Below, one piece after another: positions 1 to 6,993 of a stretch of DNA of 11,951 nt. Source of the stretch: Promethearchaeota archaeon (GTDB taxonomy: Archaea > Asgardarchaeota > Lokiarchaeia > Sigynarchaeales > MK-D1). Made by a program: the position numbers and the translations under genes. The DNA lies in NCBI GenBank assembly GCA_016839385.1, contig JAEOUK010000492.1, forward strand, positions 1 through 11,951, given 5' to 3'. How positions within the stretch are numbered: position 1 is the first letter of the stretch; the number at the start of each line of letters is the position of its first letter. A model generated the notes under the pieces. That model saw nothing but the letters and a program-made list of their open reading frames with translations, made no database searches and was not told the origin of the DNA.

Positions 1-564
1 GTTGCAGGTGGAATTATTCTTGGAACTATTGCAGCCTATAAGGGTGGTTGGATAGATAACTTAATTATGCGTTTAGGAGATATTATAAGTTCTATTCCTG
101 GATTAGTTTTAACCATAATTGTTGTCACTGTAATGGGATATGATGTAAAAAACATCCTATTATCATGGGGATTATTAGGTATTACTGGATATGCTCGATT
201 AATGAGAAGTGCAGCAATCTCACAGCGTGCCATGACTTATGTGGAATCTGCAAAAGTATCTGGAGCTTCCGAATTACGAATCATGTTCCGACACATATTA
301 CCAAACTCCATTGCACCTATTATTGTTGCTGTATCTTTTGATATTGGTGGTATGATCCTAGGGTTAGCTGGTTTAGCTTTCTTAGGATTTGGCGCAGAAG
401 GAGTAATTGAATGGGGTAGGGATGTTTCTGAAAATAAACAAGCGTTGATTTATGCGCCTTGGGCGGCCATATGGCCCGGAGTGGGAATTATCGTCACCGT
501 GTTAGGATTTATGCTATTAGGTGACGGTTTACGTGATGCACTAGATCCCAGAACAAATATATAA
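1..564 (+). CDS. DppC/OppC-type peptide ABC transporter permease, C-terminal part (5' end outside window)
   Basis: This is an inner-membrane permease subunit of a dipeptide/oligopeptide (DppC/OppC, BPD_transp_1) ABC importer, which would pair with a DppB-type permease, two ATPases and a substrate-binding protein. The reading frame is open from base 1, and the first ATG at 67 lies inside the conserved domain, so about the first third of the protein is missing. Visible landmarks are the GGWIDNLIMR stretch at the start, typical of DppC, and hydrophobic segments at about residues 33-50 and 105-125 and near the end. The cytoplasmic EAA loop (ESAKVSGAS...HILPN, residues 82-102) contacts the ATPase. 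The C-terminus GDGLRDALDPR is diagnostic of DppC. The family is certain; the substrate is not. In archaea these systems carry peptides or oligosaccharides. A T-rich terminator follows directly. Confidence 0.93.
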   Translation, partial: VAGGIILGTIAAYKGGWIDNLIMRLGDIISSIPGLVLTIIVVTVMGYDVKNILLSWGLLGITGYARLMRSAAISQRAMTYVESAKVSGASELRIMFRHILPNSIAPIIVAVSFDIGGMILGLAGLAFLGFGAEGVIEWGRDVSENKQALIYAPWAAIWPGVGIIVTVLGFMLLGDGLRDALDPRTNI

Positions 565-579
565 TTTTTTTTAATTTTT
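565..579 (+). terminator. Poly-T terminator after the permease gene
   Basis: A run of eight T, two A and five T starts at the base after the TAA stop. Intrinsic termination in archaea relies on T-rich tracts without an obligatory hairpin, so this likely ends the permease transcript. Confidence 0.55.
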
Positions 580-606
580 AACTTCAATTTACTGCTGATT
601 TAAAAT

Positions 607-1033
607 ATGGTATGGAAAATTAATAGGATTAAACCAATACAACCAAGTCAATTAATAGGAGAAAATTATAATTCGGGTTCTTTTAAGGACCAGTTAAAGG
701 AAATATTTTCATCACATTTTCTACGATTTCTGATGATTCCTGGTATTGTAGATTCTAGGCTCGAAAAACGTGCAAGAGAGCTAAATAAAAATAAACCTCT
801 AAATAGAGTTTTTAGAAAATTAATCACACCTTTAACGATATTTGGGTTGATTTTATTATTTATTATTACTACTTGTGCTGTTTTTGCCCATTGGATATTA
901 TTTCTTTGGCCTCCCTTCAGATCAATTGCTTACTGGTAAATGGATTCGCTATGTGTTGAACAATATTATTTCTAATAATTTCACTTTCGGTTTTTTGGAG
1001 TCTTCTTACCCTATGTCTGTTAGATCATTTTAA
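607..1033 (+). pseudogene. Remnant of a peptide ABC permease (DppC-like N-terminus, then a possible DppB-like piece in another frame)
   Basis: An open frame of 110 codons (607-939) encodes a charged cytoplasmic N-terminus followed by one membrane helix (TPLTIFGLILLFIITTCAVF, about residues 74-93). This is the layout of DppC/OppC N-terminal domains, whose first helix usually ends in AxFAPW; here it reads AVFAHW. The frame stops right after the helix, with no permease domain. From about 884 the second frame stays open to the TAA at 1031-1033. It reads a Gly-Leu-rich start, then GKWIRYVLNNI and FTFGFLESSYPMSV, which resembles the periplasmic loop of DppB (LGLD...QYxxWLxN...FGxSxxxxxPV). I infer a decayed or deletion-fused permease gene. 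Alternatives are a genuine 110-aa single-helix protein or a sequencing frameshift. The DppC-like part is fairly clear; the DppB-like part is tentative. Confidence 0.45.
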
Positions 1034-1039
1034 GTGGAC

Positions 1040-1048
1040 TTTAAATAT
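1040..1048 (+). promoter_or_regulatory. TATA box for the Orc1/Cdc6-like gene
   Basis: TTTAAATAT is centred about 24 nt upstream of the ATG at 1068. Archaeal transcription starts about 24-27 nt downstream of the TATA centre, so the mRNA is predicted to start at or next to the start codon, making it leaderless. No Shine-Dalgarno site precedes the ATG, which agrees. Confidence 0.45.
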
Positions 1049-1067
1049 CTACCCGAAACAAAACGTC

Positions 1068-2315
1068 ATGCCATCCAAATCTGCTCTTTCTAAAACTTAT
1101 GTTGGTCCTCGCGCACTTTTTGATCCATATTATCTACCACCCGAGTTAGTTGGACTAAAAAAAGAACAAAAATCCATGCAATCCATTCTTGCGGATGCAT
1201 TTCAAGATCATTATCCCATCATACTTTCATTATATGGATTACGAGGTATAGGGAAAACCACACTCACTCGAAAAACTCTATCCGCATTAAAAACTTCTAC
1301 ATCAAAAAATAATCAACAAATGGTAATGCATTATGTAAATTGTGAAGAGAAAAATTCAGATCAAATTATTTTTGCTTTAGTGAATGAATTATCTCAGTCT
1401 TTATCATATAATTTAGATCCTAACACAATATTAGATGCAAATCTCGCAAATCTAATCAATTTATTCACACATCTAGTCTCTAAATCGAAGAATTTCATAC
1501 TTGGAAAAAAATCTATACATCAAGACAATCAAGAGCATTTCTTGATGTTTTTTTTAGATTCGATTGAATATATGGAACCAAACTTGTTTAATAAAATAAA
1601 TGATGTCTGCAAAACTCAATCATGCTATTTAATCACCTCATTTAACCTATTGAAGAGTTCTCCCTATCTTTCGGATTTTAAAAAGCCTGATCTACAAATT
1701 CAGTTACATACATATTCGCCTAGAAACCTAGAGAAAATCAGTTTAGAGCGATGTAATGCTGCATTCAAACATCCTATTGATAGAATAATGGTTCGATATG
1801 TAACTGATTTAGTTAATGAATTCGATTATTGCGTTCCTGAATCTTGTTTAAGAGTATTAAGGGATTTATACCCAATAATCGAAGGAAATTCACATGTAAA
1901 TCCTGAGGAGATCCAGAATGCTTGCAGATATCAATTTAAACGATTCTCTATTGATGAAATAAGTATTGCAGATTTCATATCTGAGACTGATATTGTAGAT
2001 AGATTAGCATTGGATGAATTAAATTCGTTCTTTCAAACTCAGACTAGGTTTTATGTCACTCATAGAGAGTTAATTAATATGTACAGAGTTGCTTGTGAAA
2101 GTATGGAATATGAATTTCAAGAGATGAACTTCAATAGGTTTTTACGAGGGTTACTTAGAATTGTTCTGCTACAACCCTCAAATTTTAAATGCAGAACAAA
2201 TTCACAAATAAAAACTTCTTTTTCTACAATGGAAAAACTATATTTTCTAACTATTTCTCCCCAAATACTAAATGAAATTTTGGATGTGGCATTTGGTCTA
2301 GTTGCATTTGATTAA
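1068..2315 (+). CDS. Orc1/Cdc6-like AAA+ ATPase with altered Walker B
   Basis: This 415-aa protein has the layout of archaeal Orc1/Cdc6 initiators, which bind origins and recruit the MCM helicase. An N-terminal lead (LFDPYYLPPELVGLKKEQ, residues 18-34) matches the family's YxPxxLxxRxxQ segment. Walker A is GLRGIGKT (57-64), and a strand HYVNCEE (88-94) is typical. A hydrophobic strand ends in LDSIEY (163-168) at the Walker B position, with a sensor 1-like TSFN (190-193). A helical lid region (250-290) and a C-terminal winged-helix-like part (about 320-415) follow. Canonical members read LDExD at Walker B; here Ser165 replaces the catalytic Glu, and the GDxR signature of sensor 2 is not clear. 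The length fits the family. I see no origin recognition boxes nearby. It could be a divergent non-initiator paralogue, or a related STAND/AAA ATPase. Confidence 0.72.
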   Translation: MPSKSALSKTYVGPRALFDPYYLPPELVGLKKEQKSMQSILADAFQDHYPIILSLYGLRGIGKTTLTRKTLSALKTSTSKNNQQMVMHYVNCEEKNSDQIIFALVNELSQSLSYNLDPNTILDANLANLINLFTHLVSKSKNFILGKKSIHQDNQEHFLMFFLDSIEYMEPNLFNKINDVCKTQSCYLITSFNLLKSSPYLSDFKKPDLQIQLHTYSPRNLEKISLERCNAAFKHPIDRIMVRYVTDLVNEFDYCVPESCLRVLRDLYPIIEGNSHVNPEEIQNACRYQFKRFSIDEISIADFISETDIVDRLALDELNSFFQTQTRFYVTHRELINMYRVACESMEYEFQEMNFNRFLRGLLRIVLLQPSNFKCRTNSQIKTSFSTMEKLYFLTISPQILNEILDVAFGLVAFD

Positions 2316-2350
2316 ATATCCGTTTATCTATTTTTCTTAATTTGTACTTT

Positions 2351-2366
2351 GGAAAAGCATTATATA
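2351..2366 (+). promoter_or_regulatory. BRE and TATA box for the GH57 gene
   Basis: A purine-rich stretch GGAAAAGC, like a TFB-recognition element, leads into ATTATATA. The predicted start of transcription, about 26 nt downstream of the TATA centre, falls near 2389. That leaves a leader of roughly 36 nt before the GTG start at 2426. Confidence 0.5.
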
Positions 2367-2425
2367 CCGTGAGGAGTTAGAAAGTGTATTAAATTACCCA
2401 AACGAATGTTTGATTAATTATTGGT

Positions 2426-3688
2426 GTGCGTCTCTTGACTAAATATTGGGCTAATCTTCTCCATATATACCAACCTCCGACGCAGAGTAAGGAGATTCTG
2501 GAGAGAATCAACAATACATGTTACCTTCCACTCTTTAAAGTGTTAGATAGACATGACCAAATTAAAACGACTCTGAATATTTCCGGTGTATTACTGGATC
2601 TTTTGGAACAATGGAATCACCAAGAAACAATTCAACTAATCAGGAAATTAGTGTTCAAAGGGAATATCGAAATTGTGGGAACCGCAAAATACCATCCTCT
2701 ACTTCCCATCATTCCAGCGAAAGAAGTATCAAGACAGATTCGTCTTAATATAGAAACTAATGTGAATCATTTCGGAAAAGATGGAATCGGATTTTTCAGC
2801 CCAGAACTTGCTATTGAGGAGAATGTGCTGGATATTATTAGCAATTTTGGGTATAAATGGGCTATTGTGTCAGGAGTTGCATCCGAACCTGGCAGATGGA
2901 TTACAAATAAAATTCAAAGGACTCCAAATGGATTAGCTATATTCTATAGGGATGATATCATTAGCAATAAGATAGCATTTAACGAAATTACTGCTGAGGA
3001 TTTTGTAAATGAAATTTTGGTAGATAAGATTAGTCAATCTACTAAAAATCCAACAGAAGAGTTTATCATAACTGCTTTAGATGGGGAGACTTTCGGACAT
3101 CACATTGGGAATTATGAGAAAGAGTTTTTAGAAGCTACATATCAGCTGATCGAAAACTCGGATGAAATTGATGTCAAGACCGTATTTATCTCGGAATTGC
3201 TTGATATATTTCCGAACGGGGAAATTACTAATCCCAAATCTTCATCTTGGTCTACAACTGGAAAGGATTTAGAACATGGAGTATTCTTTCCTCTCTGGGA
3301 TCATCCATCAAATCCTGTTCATAAAGTTTTACGTAAAATGGGCAATTCTTTGGATAATTTAATTAGTATATGTGATAAGAATTATAAAAAAAATAAGATA
3401 GACGAGAATTTCTATTTAACAGCTCGTCATTTCTATGATCGAGCTCTTTACTCCTGTAGTTCTTGGTGGGCTAGCATGCGTCCAAGCTGGAGTCCAATAT
3501 TATTCTTTAATGGAGCTAATCTAATGATGTTAGCTGCATTGAATGCTCAATTATCTCTTACATATGTAAATATCGAAGAAGGAGAAATGCTTTATGATCA
3601 AATTACTAATTACTTCTCCCAGTTGCTTACAGAACTTTCAAAACAGAGTGCAAATTTATTAAAAGCGAAAATATTGATGGAAAATTAA
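2426..3688 (+). CDS. Glycoside hydrolase family 57 (alpha-amylase/glucanotransferase-like) protein
   Basis: GH57 enzymes cut or transfer alpha-glucans with a retaining mechanism in a (beta/alpha)7 barrel. All N-terminal family landmarks are visible: motif 1 HIYQPP (residues 13-18, usually HxHQP), motif 2 region VGTAKYHPLLPIIP (84-97), motif 3 GFFSPE (122-127) with Glu127 as the expected nucleophile, and motif 4 ALDGETFGHH (217-226) with Asp219 as the expected acid/base. A Trp-rich C-terminal segment (SSWWASMRPSW, 345-355) fits the helical domain of the family. At 420 aa it is a short single-module member, with no signal peptide, so a cytoplasmic enzyme of glycogen or maltodextrin metabolism is likely. 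The start is GTG; an in-frame TGA at 2411 excludes a longer protein. The exact activity cannot be told. The 3' end overlaps the opposing GTPase gene by 4 bp. Confidence 0.85.
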   Translation: MRLLTKYWANLLHIYQPPTQSKEILERINNTCYLPLFKVLDRHDQIKTTLNISGVLLDLLEQWNHQETIQLIRKLVFKGNIEIVGTAKYHPLLPIIPAKEVSRQIRLNIETNVNHFGKDGIGFFSPELAIEENVLDIISNFGYKWAIVSGVASEPGRWITNKIQRTPNGLAIFYRDDIISNKIAFNEITAEDFVNEILVDKISQSTKNPTEEFIITALDGETFGHHIGNYEKEFLEATYQLIENSDEIDVKTVFISELLDIFPNGEITNPKSSSWSTTGKDLEHGVFFPLWDHPSNPVHKVLRKMGNSLDNLISICDKNYKKNKIDENFYLTARHFYDRALYSCSSWWASMRPSWSPILFFNGANLMMLAALNAQLSLTYVNIEEGEMLYDQITNYFSQLLTELSKQSANLLKAKILMEN

Positions 3689-4206
3689 ATCGTCTTCAAA
3701 ATAACTTCAATCAATGTATCGAACGTTTGAGATTCATTGATATTCTCTTTCGATGAAATCTCCACGAACGAACTTAGAGAATTACTTTTCGCAATATTTA
3801 CCCCAAAATCATAAGTTACTTCTCTATACTCCTCTAAATCAATTTTTGAACCAACTAAAAGAATAGGAATATCTCCTGCGGATTCTCGTACGATTTTTAC
3901 ATACTCAGGGATTGTTTGAATAGTTCTTTGGCGAGTAATGTCATAAAGAATCATCGCCCCATTAGCTCCTTTACTATAGGTAGGAAGTAAAAACCTATAG
4001 CGCTCTTCCCCACCAAAGTCCCAAATTTGAAGTTTAATACGATCATTTCCACGTTTAATTCGTTTTGAGAAAAAATCCACCCCAATAGTTAACCGAACTG
4101 AATCAACAAATATTCCAGTTAAATATCGATGTGTAAGGCTAGTTTTTCCCGTACTAGCGTCTCCAATTACTAGTACCTTGTATGTTTTACTATCTGAGGT
4201 AGCCAT
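3685..4206 (-). CDS. Ras/Rab-like small GTPase (Asgard-type)
   Basis: A 173-aa single-domain P-loop GTPase of the Ras superfamily. G1 is GDASTGKT (residues 15-22), the switch I Thr is T40 in LTIGVDF, G3 is WDFGGEE (62-68), G4 is GSKIDL (119-124) and G5 is SSK (151-153). Rab-like features include TIGVDFFSKRI and the LYDITRQRT stretch. Two canonical residues differ: the catalytic Gln after DxxG is Glu67, and the Asn of NKxD is Ser120, so intrinsic hydrolysis and guanine affinity may be altered. The C-terminus (VILKTI) has no cysteine, so eukaryote-style prenylation is not expected. Such expanded Ras-like families are characteristic of Asgard archaea; in eukaryotes they control membrane traffic and signalling. 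The cellular role here is unknown. It is transcribed alone and is convergent with the GH57 gene. Confidence 0.9.
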   Translation of the reverse strand: MATSDSKTYKVLVIGDASTGKTSLTHRYLTGIFVDSVRLTIGVDFFSKRIKRGNDRIKLQIWDFGGEERYRFLLPTYSKGANGAMILYDITRQRTIQTIPEYVKIVRESAGDIPILLVGSKIDLEEYREVTYDFGVNIAKSNSLSSFVEISSKENINESQTFDTLIEVILKTI

Positions 4207-4431
4207 AACAAATCCCGTTGATTATCGCTTAATGATCTTTTTTTAGGGTAAGTAAATAAAACCCATTCTTTCCTAAGTTATATTTCTCTCTAGATGTTTC
4301 AAGTTTAATAATTTATAGATGAAATTAGATCTTGTGAGATATGTTAAGTCCCCAAACCTATAAATTTTAAGCATCTAGGAATTAATTCCGTAATATCCTA
4401 GGAAAAATTTGAATTAAAGAAGAATTGTCTT
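4207..4431. other. 225-bp intergenic gap between the Ras-like GTPase and aroA
   Basis: No credible gene or RNA gene is seen. It should hold the promoter of the minus-strand GTPase near its left end; a T/A-rich patch at about 4252-4262 (TTTTATTTAC on the minus strand) is a weak TATA candidate. It should also hold the 3' end of the aroA transcript near its right end, where T-rich minus-strand stretches follow the stop. A hairpin and three CTAGGAA copies lie in the aroA-proximal part. Confidence 0.4.
4375..4401. repeat. Inverted repeat / hairpin downstream of aroA
   Basis: CTAGGAATTA (4375-4384) pairs with TAATATCCTAG (4391-4401) leaving one bulged base and a 6-nt loop. It contains a perfect 12-bp palindrome GGAATTAATTCC (4378-4389) and abuts a second palindrome TCCTAGGA (4396-4403). 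The heptamer CTAGGAA occurs at 4375, 4398 and 4432. It lies about 30 nt beyond the aroA stop, so it could be a 3' processing or stability element of the aroA mRNA, or a protein-binding site. No T tract follows directly, so it is not a classical terminator. Confidence 0.4.
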
Positions 4432-5832
4432 CTAGGAAACCTCTTCTAAGTTGAATTTAGCTCCGATTTGATAATATAAATCTTTGACAAAACGAGGATA
4501 ACTGTCAGCTATATACTCAATATTTTCTATAGTAATTTGGTGACCACAATATTCGATACCAATAGCAAATATCATAAATGCCATTAAAATTCGATGATCC
4601 CTAATACCTGAAATAATGTGAGATTTATATAATGCGATTTTCGGATTTCCATGAATAATTACTGAATTACGCATTTCTTCTATTTGTACTCCGAAATTCC
4701 TTAGTTGAGTTACCATCAGTTCCACTCGATCTGATTCTTTGTAACGAATGTGTTCAATATTAGTCAATGTAGTTATACCCGGGAGATAAGAACCGAGAAT
4801 GCATAATGAAGGAAACAAATCAGGAATAGACATGCAGTTGATAGTCAATTCTTTTAGTTCATCATAGAGATGTTTTGGAGGATAAAATCTCAAGGATGCG
4901 ACATCCTTGGTTGTTTCAATTCCTATTTCTCCCAATATATCTACTATCTCATAATTTAATAGAAATTCAGATTCCGTCATTTCCATGATGCGCAAACCTT
5001 TATTATTTCCAAAAAGGGCAATTCCACAAAGCATGGGAGCTATTGCTGAGTAATCTCCTGGAATTTCGAATTTATCTTTTATAATTTTTAGTTTTTTTTC
5101 TATTGGAATTGTTATTTTAATACATCCATCGGGCAGTTTATCAATGAGTATTTTTATTCCAAATTCATCAAATAAATGATGAGTCAGCTCTATGTAGGGA
5201 AAAGAAACTTGGGGACTACTTGTTTCGATAATAAAGTTCTCATATTGAAAATTCTTTTGAACAGCAGAATTTTGTCGCAAGCTAAGCCCTATAATCCCAA
5301 AAATTAATCCAGAAATGAACTGGGAAGAAAAGTGTCCCGGGATTTTTAGGTTAGGGTTTATTATTTTAGGAGTTTCTAAGGTTACTCCATTAGGGTCTTG
5401 AGAAAACTCCGTTCCAATTTCTTTCATTGATTCCAACATCGGGAGAATGGGACGGTTCCTTACAAAAAATTCACCAGTAAGGTGTATTTTCCCTTGAATC
5501 GCAATTGATAATCCAATTAAGAATCTAACTGTGGTTCCTGAATTTCCACAATTAAATATGTAATCCTCCGATTTTAGTTCCTTTGGAGGAACACATCTCA
5601 ACCATTTTATTTGATCATCATATTGAGAATTGGTTTCTTCAATTTCCATTCCAAGCTGTTTACATGCTTGTAATGAATAATCTACATCATTTGCACCTAA
5701 TATTTTTGTAATTCTGATTGGGATATTTGAGATCAACGCAAGAAATAATAATCTATGGGAGTGACTTTTAGATGGGGGAGCATGAATTAAACCTCCAAGT
5801 GAAGAATTTTCAGTAAAGATTATTCTCTGCAT
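4432..5832 (-). CDS. aroA: 3-phosphoshikimate 1-carboxyvinyltransferase (EPSP synthase)
   Basis: It transfers the enolpyruvyl group of PEP to shikimate 3-phosphate, the sixth step of the shikimate pathway, in the cytoplasm. Family motifs appear in order: SKSHSHR (residues 21-27) with Lys22 and Arg27 for substrate binding, NCGNSGTTVRF (94-104) for the PEP site, RNRPI (125-129), SSQF (169-172), IPGDYSAIAPM (257-267), IPDLFPS (336-342) with the expected catalytic Asp338, RYKESDR (363-369) with Glu366, and RDHRILMA (411-418). The usual C-terminal Lys of the KTFP motif is replaced in ADSYP (442-446), a variant I believe also occurs elsewhere. At 466 aa it is longer than the typical 420-430, apparently through extra loops at about 66-90 and 185-205. 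ATG start with GGTAGG about 7 nt upstream. It is divergent from aroC, which encodes the next enzyme. Confidence 0.96.
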   Translation of the reverse strand: MQRIIFTENSSLGGLIHAPPSKSHSHRLLFLALISNIPIRITKILGANDVDYSLQACKQLGMEIEETNSQYDDQIKWLRCVPPKELKSEDYIFNCGNSGTTVRFLIGLSIAIQGKIHLTGEFFVRNRPILPMLESMKEIGTEFSQDPNGVTLETPKIINPNLKIPGHFSSQFISGLIFGIIGLSLRQNSAVQKNFQYENFIIETSSPQVSFPYIELTHHLFDEFGIKILIDKLPDGCIKITIPIEKKLKIIKDKFEIPGDYSAIAPMLCGIALFGNNKGLRIMEMTESEFLLNYEIVDILGEIGIETTKDVASLRFYPPKHLYDELKELTINCMSIPDLFPSLCILGSYLPGITTLTNIEHIRYKESDRVELMVTQLRNFGVQIEEMRNSVIIHGNPKIALYKSHIISGIRDHRILMAFMIFAIGIEYCGHQITIENIEYIADSYPRFVKDLYYQIGAKFNLEEVS

Positions 5833-5896
5833 GAGTTTGCCTACCAGATATTATATATTCATGTATATTTATTAAATATTGAAAAAGGTGTGTAAT
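5833..5896. promoter_or_regulatory. Divergent aroA/aroC promoter region
   Basis: Only 64 bp separate the two start codons. TTATATATT (5851-5859) is nearly symmetric. Its centre is about 23 nt from the aroA ATG, and about 26 nt before 5881, a suitable start point for an aroC leader carrying the GGTG at 5887-5890. A second AT box (GTATATTTATT, 5863-5873) could serve either gene. Shared or back-to-back TATA boxes would co-express the last two steps to chorismate. Confidence 0.45.
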
Positions 5897-6982
5897 GTGC
5901 ACAATTCGTTCGGTGATTATTTTCGTATTACTACTTTTGGAGAAAGCCATGGAAAAGTAATTGGAGTAGTCGTGGATGGTTGTCCATCAGGTTTAGAAAT
6001 AACTCAAGATGATATCCAAAGAGAAATGAATAGACGACGACCAGGGACTACAGACATTGTAACGGAAAGAATTGAGGAAGATACTGTTGAAGTCTTATCT
6101 GGTATAAAAGATTGTAAAACAACGGGGGCTCCAATCACAATAATAATAAAAAATCAAAATTATAATTCCTCTTCTTATAAACAAGTCAAAATAACCCCTA
6201 GACCATCGCATGCAGATTATCCAGCATTGCGTAGATATGGAAAATGGGTTGATTTAGACGGGGGAGGAAGATTCTCAGGAAGAATCACCGCTAGTTTCGT
6301 AATGGCTGGAGCAGTTGCTAAAAAAATTCTATCATTGAAAAATATCAAGATTGTTGCATACGCTAACTCGATTGGGCATATTGTAGATTCCAAAGAATAT
6401 TCTATCTCTGATATAAAAGGAAATCTGGGTTTATCCGGAATGGTTGACCCAGAACTGGCAACCAAAGCAGAAAAATTTATCTTGGAAGTTAAATCAAAGA
6501 AAGATTCAATAGGGGGAACGATTAAGTGCATTTCTGAAGGATTGTTTGCTGGAATTGGAGATATGGTATTTGGTTCGATCGAAAGCAAATTATCTGCAGC
6601 AATTTTTGCGATTCCAGGTATTCGAGGAATTGAATTTGGATTAGGTTTCGCAGCGACAAAATTAAGAGGAAGCTCCTACAACGATACATACTCAATAAAG
6701 GAAGACAAAATTATTTGCAATACAAATAATTCTGGAGGAATTATCGGGGGATTGACAACAGGTATGCCAATGGTGTTTGTATGCGCAGTAAAACCCACAC
6801 CGACAATAGGAAAAACTCAAAATACTGTTGACCTTGAAAAAAAGAAAGATGTTGCTGTAGAATTCCAAGGAAAACATGACCCTTGCATAGTTCCTCGGGT
6901 GATTCCTGTTATTGAATCCATGGCAGCTATAGTATTAGTTGATGTATTAATGGGAAATCGTTTAATTCCAATTCAAATTTGA
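5897..6982 (+). CDS. aroC: Chorismate synthase
   Basis: It converts EPSP to chorismate by trans-elimination of phosphate using reduced FMN, the last shared step to aromatic amino acids. I chose GTG 5897, which gives MHNSFGDYFRITTFGESHG, the usual family start, with GGTG (5887-5890) as a Shine-Dalgarno 6 nt upstream. The frame stays open to a TTG at 5879, which would add six atypical residues. Motifs, numbered from 5897: GESHG (15-19), RRRPGT (46-51), HADYPALRRYGKW (104-116), GGGRFSGR (121-128), GGIIGGLTTGMP (279-290), KPTPTIGKTQNT (298-309) and HDPCIVPRVIPVIESMAA (325-342). The common GGGRSSARE string reads GGGRFSGRI, a variant I have seen in other bifunctional-free lineages. Length about 361 aa is normal. 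No flavin reductase domain is fused, so reduced FMN must come from elsewhere. Confidence 0.96.
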   Translation: MHNSFGDYFRITTFGESHGKVIGVVVDGCPSGLEITQDDIQREMNRRRPGTTDIVTERIEEDTVEVLSGIKDCKTTGAPITIIIKNQNYNSSSYKQVKITPRPSHADYPALRRYGKWVDLDGGGRFSGRITASFVMAGAVAKKILSLKNIKIVAYANSIGHIVDSKEYSISDIKGNLGLSGMVDPELATKAEKFILEVKSKKDSIGGTIKCISEGLFAGIGDMVFGSIESKLSAAIFAIPGIRGIEFGLGFAATKLRGSSYNDTYSIKEDKIICNTNNSGGIIGGLTTGMPMVFVCAVKPTPTIGKTQNTVDLEKKKDVAVEFQGKHDPCIVPRVIPVIESMAAIVLVDVLMGNRLIPIQI

Positions 6983-6993
6983 GATAATTTGGA

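Noticed and set aside
940..1067. Possible replication origin next to the Orc1/Cdc6-like gene
   Set aside because: No repeated origin recognition box or mini-ORB-like element with a G-rich end was seen here or at 2316-2425; AT-richness alone is not evidence in this genome.
2369..2392. GTGAGGAG followed by GTG TAT TAA, resembling a leader mini-gene before the GH57 gene
   Set aside because: The Shine-Dalgarno-like bases lie upstream of the transcription start predicted from the TATA box at 2360-2366, so they are probably not in the mRNA; a two-codon frame is likely chance.
3685..3688. 4-bp overlap (TTAA) of the convergent GH57 and GTPase stop codons as a regulatory feature
   Set aside because: Short tail-to-tail overlaps with a palindromic TTAA are common in compact AT-rich genomes and need no special explanation.
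6217..6588. Minus-strand open frame of 123 codons inside aroC
   Set aside because: It lies entirely opposite conserved chorismate synthase motifs and its translation shows no domain; it is a shadow of aroC.
6983..6993. Bidirectional terminator between aroC and the TPR gene
   Set aside because: The 11-bp gap holds no clear T tract or hairpin on either strand.
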